A DNA stretch of 64,000 nucleotides from Pseudomonadota bacterium (GTDB lineage: Bacteria > Pseudomonadota > Alphaproteobacteria > Rhizobiales > Xanthobacteraceae). Location of the stretch: the NCBI GenBank assembly GCA_023435725.1, contig JAEYRD010000036.1:44960-108959 (forward strand), read 5' to 3'. Shown in pieces: positions 61,574 to 64,000 of this stretch. Within the stretch, counting starts at the first letter, position 1; every line of letters begins with the position of its first letter. The notes under the pieces were generated by a model. That model was not told where the DNA came from, did no database searches, and saw nothing but the letters and a program-made list of their open reading frames with translations. The translations under genes and the position numbers were made by a program.

Positions 61574-62557
61574 ATGTTCACCGACTTTCAGGCGCATACT
61601 TGGATCGATCTTCGAGCCGTCCCCCGGAGCCACGAGGCTCTGGACGAAAAGCAGGCGATCGCGCGGGAGAGCAATTGGCGCCAGATCGATTGCAACGGGG
61701 ACACCGCGATCGCGGACATCACGATCTCGCGGTGGGAAGATCCGCGAGAGACCTCGTCGCACGAAGCGACGACGCCGGAGGATCGCTATTTCGTCGGCAT
61801 TGCCTTGAAGACCACGCGCGCGAAGCTGACCCGGGACCGCCAGGTGATTTTCGACGGCACCATGCCGGCGGGCGCGCTCTATGTCGCCGCGCCGTCGAAG
61901 CCTCTCGGCGTGCGATTCCAGGCGCCCTGCGCCTTCCTGCACTTCCATATCTCCGCTGACCATTTCCCGGCGCAATTGCCCGCGGCGGGGGGACCGGGCG
62001 ATCTCGTCCTGCTGCGCGATCCGCTCGTCGCCGAGCTTGCCAAGGCGCTGACCGAGCATGGCGATGCGACCGACCAAGAATTCGCGCGTTGCATCGGGCG
62101 AACCCTCGCGATGCATCTCACCCGGCTGGAGCCGCCCCGCGCGAAGGTCAATGCCTTGCCGAAATGGCGGCTGCGGCGCGTCGAGCAGTACATCGCCGAT
62201 CATTTCGACCGTTGCATCAGCCTGTCCGAACTCGCCAATGTCGCCGGCCTGTCGAGAATGCACTTCGCGGCACAATTCCGTGCGGCGACCGGCTATCGGC
62301 CCCGCGAATATCTGCTCAATCATCGGGTCGAGCATGCGAAGATCCTGCTGACGACGACCGGGCGGCCGCTCGCCGAGATTGCGCTTGCCGTTGGCTTCAG
62401 CACCCAGGCGCATTTTTCGACCGTCTTCAAACGCATCAGCGGCCAGTCTCCGGCACGCTGGCGCCTCGCCGGCAAGGGCGAGCGGCCTGAGGACGAATCG
62501 CGTTCGCAGCGCCGTCCCGCTGCGGACAGGGGCTGGATCGCCAGCGCCGCCGCGTAA
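61574..62557 (+). CDS. AraC-family regulator
   Basis: Protein of 327 residues from ATG 61574 (GAGAGGA ahead). The N-terminal ~210 residues are an unassigned sensor part. The C-terminal ~100 residues hold the two helix-turn-helix motifs: CISLSELANVAGLSRMHFAAQFRAATGYRPREYL and PLAEIALAVGFSTQAHFSTVFKRISGQSPARWR, the most conserved part of the family. A basic 25-residue tail follows. Position and phased sites upstream suggest a second tier under the large regulator. Its targets are unknown. Confidence 0.9.
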   Translation: MFTDFQAHTWIDLRAVPRSHEALDEKQAIARESNWRQIDCNGDTAIADITISRWEDPRETSSHEATTPEDRYFVGIALKTTRAKLTRDRQVIFDGTMPAGALYVAAPSKPLGVRFQAPCAFLHFHISADHFPAQLPAAGGPGDLVLLRDPLVAELAKALTEHGDATDQEFARCIGRTLAMHLTRLEPPRAKVNALPKWRLRRVEQYIADHFDRCISLSELANVAGLSRMHFAAQFRAATGYRPREYLLNHRVEHAKILLTTTGRPLAEIALAVGFSTQAHFSTVFKRISGQSPARWRLAGKGERPEDESRSQRRPAADRGWIASAAA

Positions 62558-62739
62558 CTTGCCCCGCGAAATGGGAAGCAACAGGAAATCACGGAATACA
62601 GGTCTGATCCGGTCTGCGGTGCTTCAAGCGTAAGTGCCCTGCCACTTGCGCCGGCTCGAGCCCTCCTCCTCCCGGGTATCCGAGCCTCTCGGGGCCGTCC
62701 CTGCGCCCACACAGGGCGGCCCCCTTTTCTTGCTACGAC

Positions 62740-62853
62740 CGGATTAGACCGTTTTCGAGCGAAGTGGATACCGGTTCGCGTCAAGAAAACGCGTCAAACA
62801 AGAATCTAGTCTAGAGCCCCGTTCCGACTCCATCGGAACGGAAACGGCTCTAG
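62740..62853. repeat. dispersed Bradyrhizobium-type repeat ending in a hairpin
   Basis: CTAGAGCC (62811-62818) pairs with GGCTCTAG (62846-62853), and CGTTCCGA (62820-62827) with TCGGAACG (62833-62840). It is preceded by a CGTTTTCGAGCGAAGTGG / TTCGCGTCAAGAAAACG module. Both halves recur together in Bradyrhizobium genomes. It could terminate the dps transcript. No gene is supported in 62558-62871. Confidence 0.7.
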
Positions 62854-62871
62854 TCGCGACGACCCGAGGGA

Positions 62872-63372
62872 TCACCCATGCGGGCCGGTGCGGCCGGACT
62901 CGTACAGGAACCAGACCCGGCGTTCGGCCTCGTCGATCCAGTTCTCGATCAGGCTCGCGGTTGCGACATCGCCGTATTCGTCGCAGAGCTCGTGAACCCG
63001 CCGCATCTCCCGGGTGAGCTGCTGGTTGTCGCTGCGCAATTCCGCCAGCATGTCCTGCGGTTCGACATATTCCGCGTCGTTGTCGAGGATGCGCTGCTCA
63101 CGCGCGACGTGGCCGATCGAGCGCAACGTCGTGCCGCCGATCTTGCGGGCGCGCTCGGCGATGTCGTCGGTCATGGCAAAGATCTGGTCGGCCTGTTCGT
63201 CCAGTAGCAGGTGATAGTCGCGAAAGTGGCTGCCCGACATGTGCCAGTGGAAATTCTTGGTCTTCAGATAGAGCGCGAAGACGTCGGCCAGCAGCGCGCG
63301 CAGCGCCGCCGGAATATCCCTGTTCGCATTGGCTCCGAGATCGGTCGGGCTTTGGAGATCTGCCTTGGTCAT
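62872..63372 (-). CDS. dps: Dps-family ferritin-like DNA-protection protein
   Basis: Protein of 166 residues. The ferroxidase site between subunits is visible as TKNFHWHMSGSHFRDYHLLLDEQADQIFAMTDDIAERAR, with His, His, Asp and Glu. It stores iron oxidised by hydrogen peroxide and protects DNA. The start at 63372 has AAGGA ahead. It stands alone on the minus strand; with osmC and msrA it adds to the oxidative-stress content of this end of the window. Confidence 0.94.
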   Translation of the reverse strand: MTKADLQSPTDLGANANRDIPAALRALLADVFALYLKTKNFHWHMSGSHFRDYHLLLDEQADQIFAMTDDIAERARKIGGTTLRSIGHVAREQRILDNDAEYVEPQDMLAELRSDNQQLTREMRRVHELCDEYGDVATASLIENWIDEAERRVWFLYESGRTGPHG

Positions 63373-63630
63373 GTTCGATGTCCTTGTCTGAGGTCATGAC
63401 TCCTTAGCAGCGCGGCGCGGCAGGTTTCTTTCGTCATGCGCAGGCTGATTTCGAATTCGCACGGGAGGGCTCCGCCCCTCTCGTGTCCCGGGCGCGCTGC
63501 AACGCCCAAGCGTTGCTGTGCAGAACCGGGACCCAGGTAGCGACACGGTACAATGCGGCAACATGGGCCCGGCTCTGCAGCGCATCGCCGAAGGCACGAG
63601 CGCAACGTGTGGCGCATACCTTCTCCACAT
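63373..63630. other. gap upstream of dps
   Basis: No gene is supported. ORFs here on both strands are short and lack ribosome sites. The dps promoter must lie here, but I could not identify an OxyR, Fur or other site. Confidence 0.4.
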
Positions 63631-63710
63631 CGTCATTGCGAGCGCAGCGAAGCAATCCAGAATCCCTCTGCGGAAAGACACTGGATTGCTTCGCTGCGCT
63701 CGCAATGACG
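63631..63710. repeat. 80-bp element with perfect 30-bp inverted arms
   Basis: Bases 63631-63660 are the exact reverse complement of 63681-63710 (arms begin CGTCATTGCGAGCGCAGCGA), enclosing a 20-nt loop. This TCATTGCGAGCGCAGCGAAGCAATCC element is a well-known dispersed bacterial palindrome. It is too short for an insertion sequence and has no ORF. Confidence 0.85.
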
Positions 63711-63831
63711 GAGTATGAGGCGACAGCGTCGCTCGTCCCTCTTGCATCTTGAATCACAAACACATCTTCTCATCCTCGCGGCTTAATTCGCCCGAGCTTT
63801 GCTTGTTCGCTCCACCCTCGAAGCCAAGAGG

Positions 63832-63944
63832 GCGCAGGGAAGACCGGGTGCCAGCTAGCACCCGCGGTCCGCGGCGCGAAATGATGCGCAAGGAAACCGC
63901 ACAGCAGCATACAGGTGAAGCCCAACACACGGCCTTCCCTGCGC
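63832..63944. repeat. structured element with 11-bp closing stem, possibly an RNA
   Basis: GCGCAGGGAAG (63832-63842) pairs exactly with CTTCCCTGCGC (63934-63944) over 91 nt. Inside, ACCGGGTGC...GCACCCGCGGT forms a second hairpin near 63843-63868. Similar sequence is, from memory, repeated in Bradyrhizobium intergenic regions. Sequence after 63944 runs to the window edge without a gene. Confidence 0.5.
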
Positions 63945-64000
63945 AGTGGTTTGACGGCTTATGCCGCGCTCTCCCGGGAGCCGAGTTCGTTCTGGCCTCC

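Noticed and set aside
63631..63710. Terminal inverted repeats of an insertion sequence
   Set aside because: The arms enclose only 20 nt with no transposase; it is a dispersed palindrome.

Overview
The window looks like a piece of a high-GC alphaproteobacterial chromosome, most likely Bradyrhizobium or a close relative. The grounds are a lanthanide-type xoxF-xoxG module joined to glutathione-dependent formaldehyde genes, a subclass B3 metallo-beta-lactamase resembling BJP-1, a hutUHI/hutFC divergon, many solute-binding-protein transporters, and several palindromic intergenic repeats of the kind scattered through Bradyrhizobium genomes. The genus is inferred from remembered family features, not from a search. 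No tRNA, rRNA, CRISPR array, insertion sequence or phage gene was found.

Layout. 1-1463: 3' end of a PQQ dehydrogenase gene, then a c-type cytochrome and a XoxJ/MoxJ-like protein. 1781-4443: a tricarboxylate-type binding protein, a small membrane protein and an AraC regulator. 4944-9121: xoxF, xoxG, frmA and gfa, i.e. methanol oxidation followed by glutathione-linked formaldehyde oxidation. 9777-12938: a two-subunit molybdenum hydroxylase (IorAB-like) and a small secreted protein. 13244-17451 (minus): 3-hydroxyacyl-CoA dehydrogenase, truncated globin, a Rieske protein and an atypical PQQ dehydrogenase. 17874-21008: orphan PstS, ArsC-like protein, and the tungstate permease and binding protein in convergent orientation. 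21368-26212: small and repeat-rich proteins, a TonB-receptor remnant, an esterase and the beta-lactamase. 26510-28522: a GGDEF/EAL protein. 28528-36903 (minus): one probable eight-gene operon pairing a three-subunit molybdenum hydroxylase with a branched-chain-type ABC importer, divergent from a TetR gene that has two matching palindromes upstream. 37780-44413: histidine degradation. 44524-49524: nitrate/taurine-type ABC importer, M20 amidohydrolase and MFS exporter.

50741-62557 is the least familiar and probably most interesting region. Two paralogous ~945-residue regulators (OmpR-type winged helix, NTPase core, helical-repeat C-terminus) flank minus-strand genes for OsmC, a cupin, MsrA, DUF1330, a glyoxalase-fold protein and a minimal histidine kinase. 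Both regulator genes share a two-palindrome leader. Four neighbouring genes carry CTAAC elements spaced by exactly 10 bp (or 20 bp in one case), always in the sense orientation, which suggests a local OmpR-type regulon. The window closes with Dps and dispersed or structured repeats.
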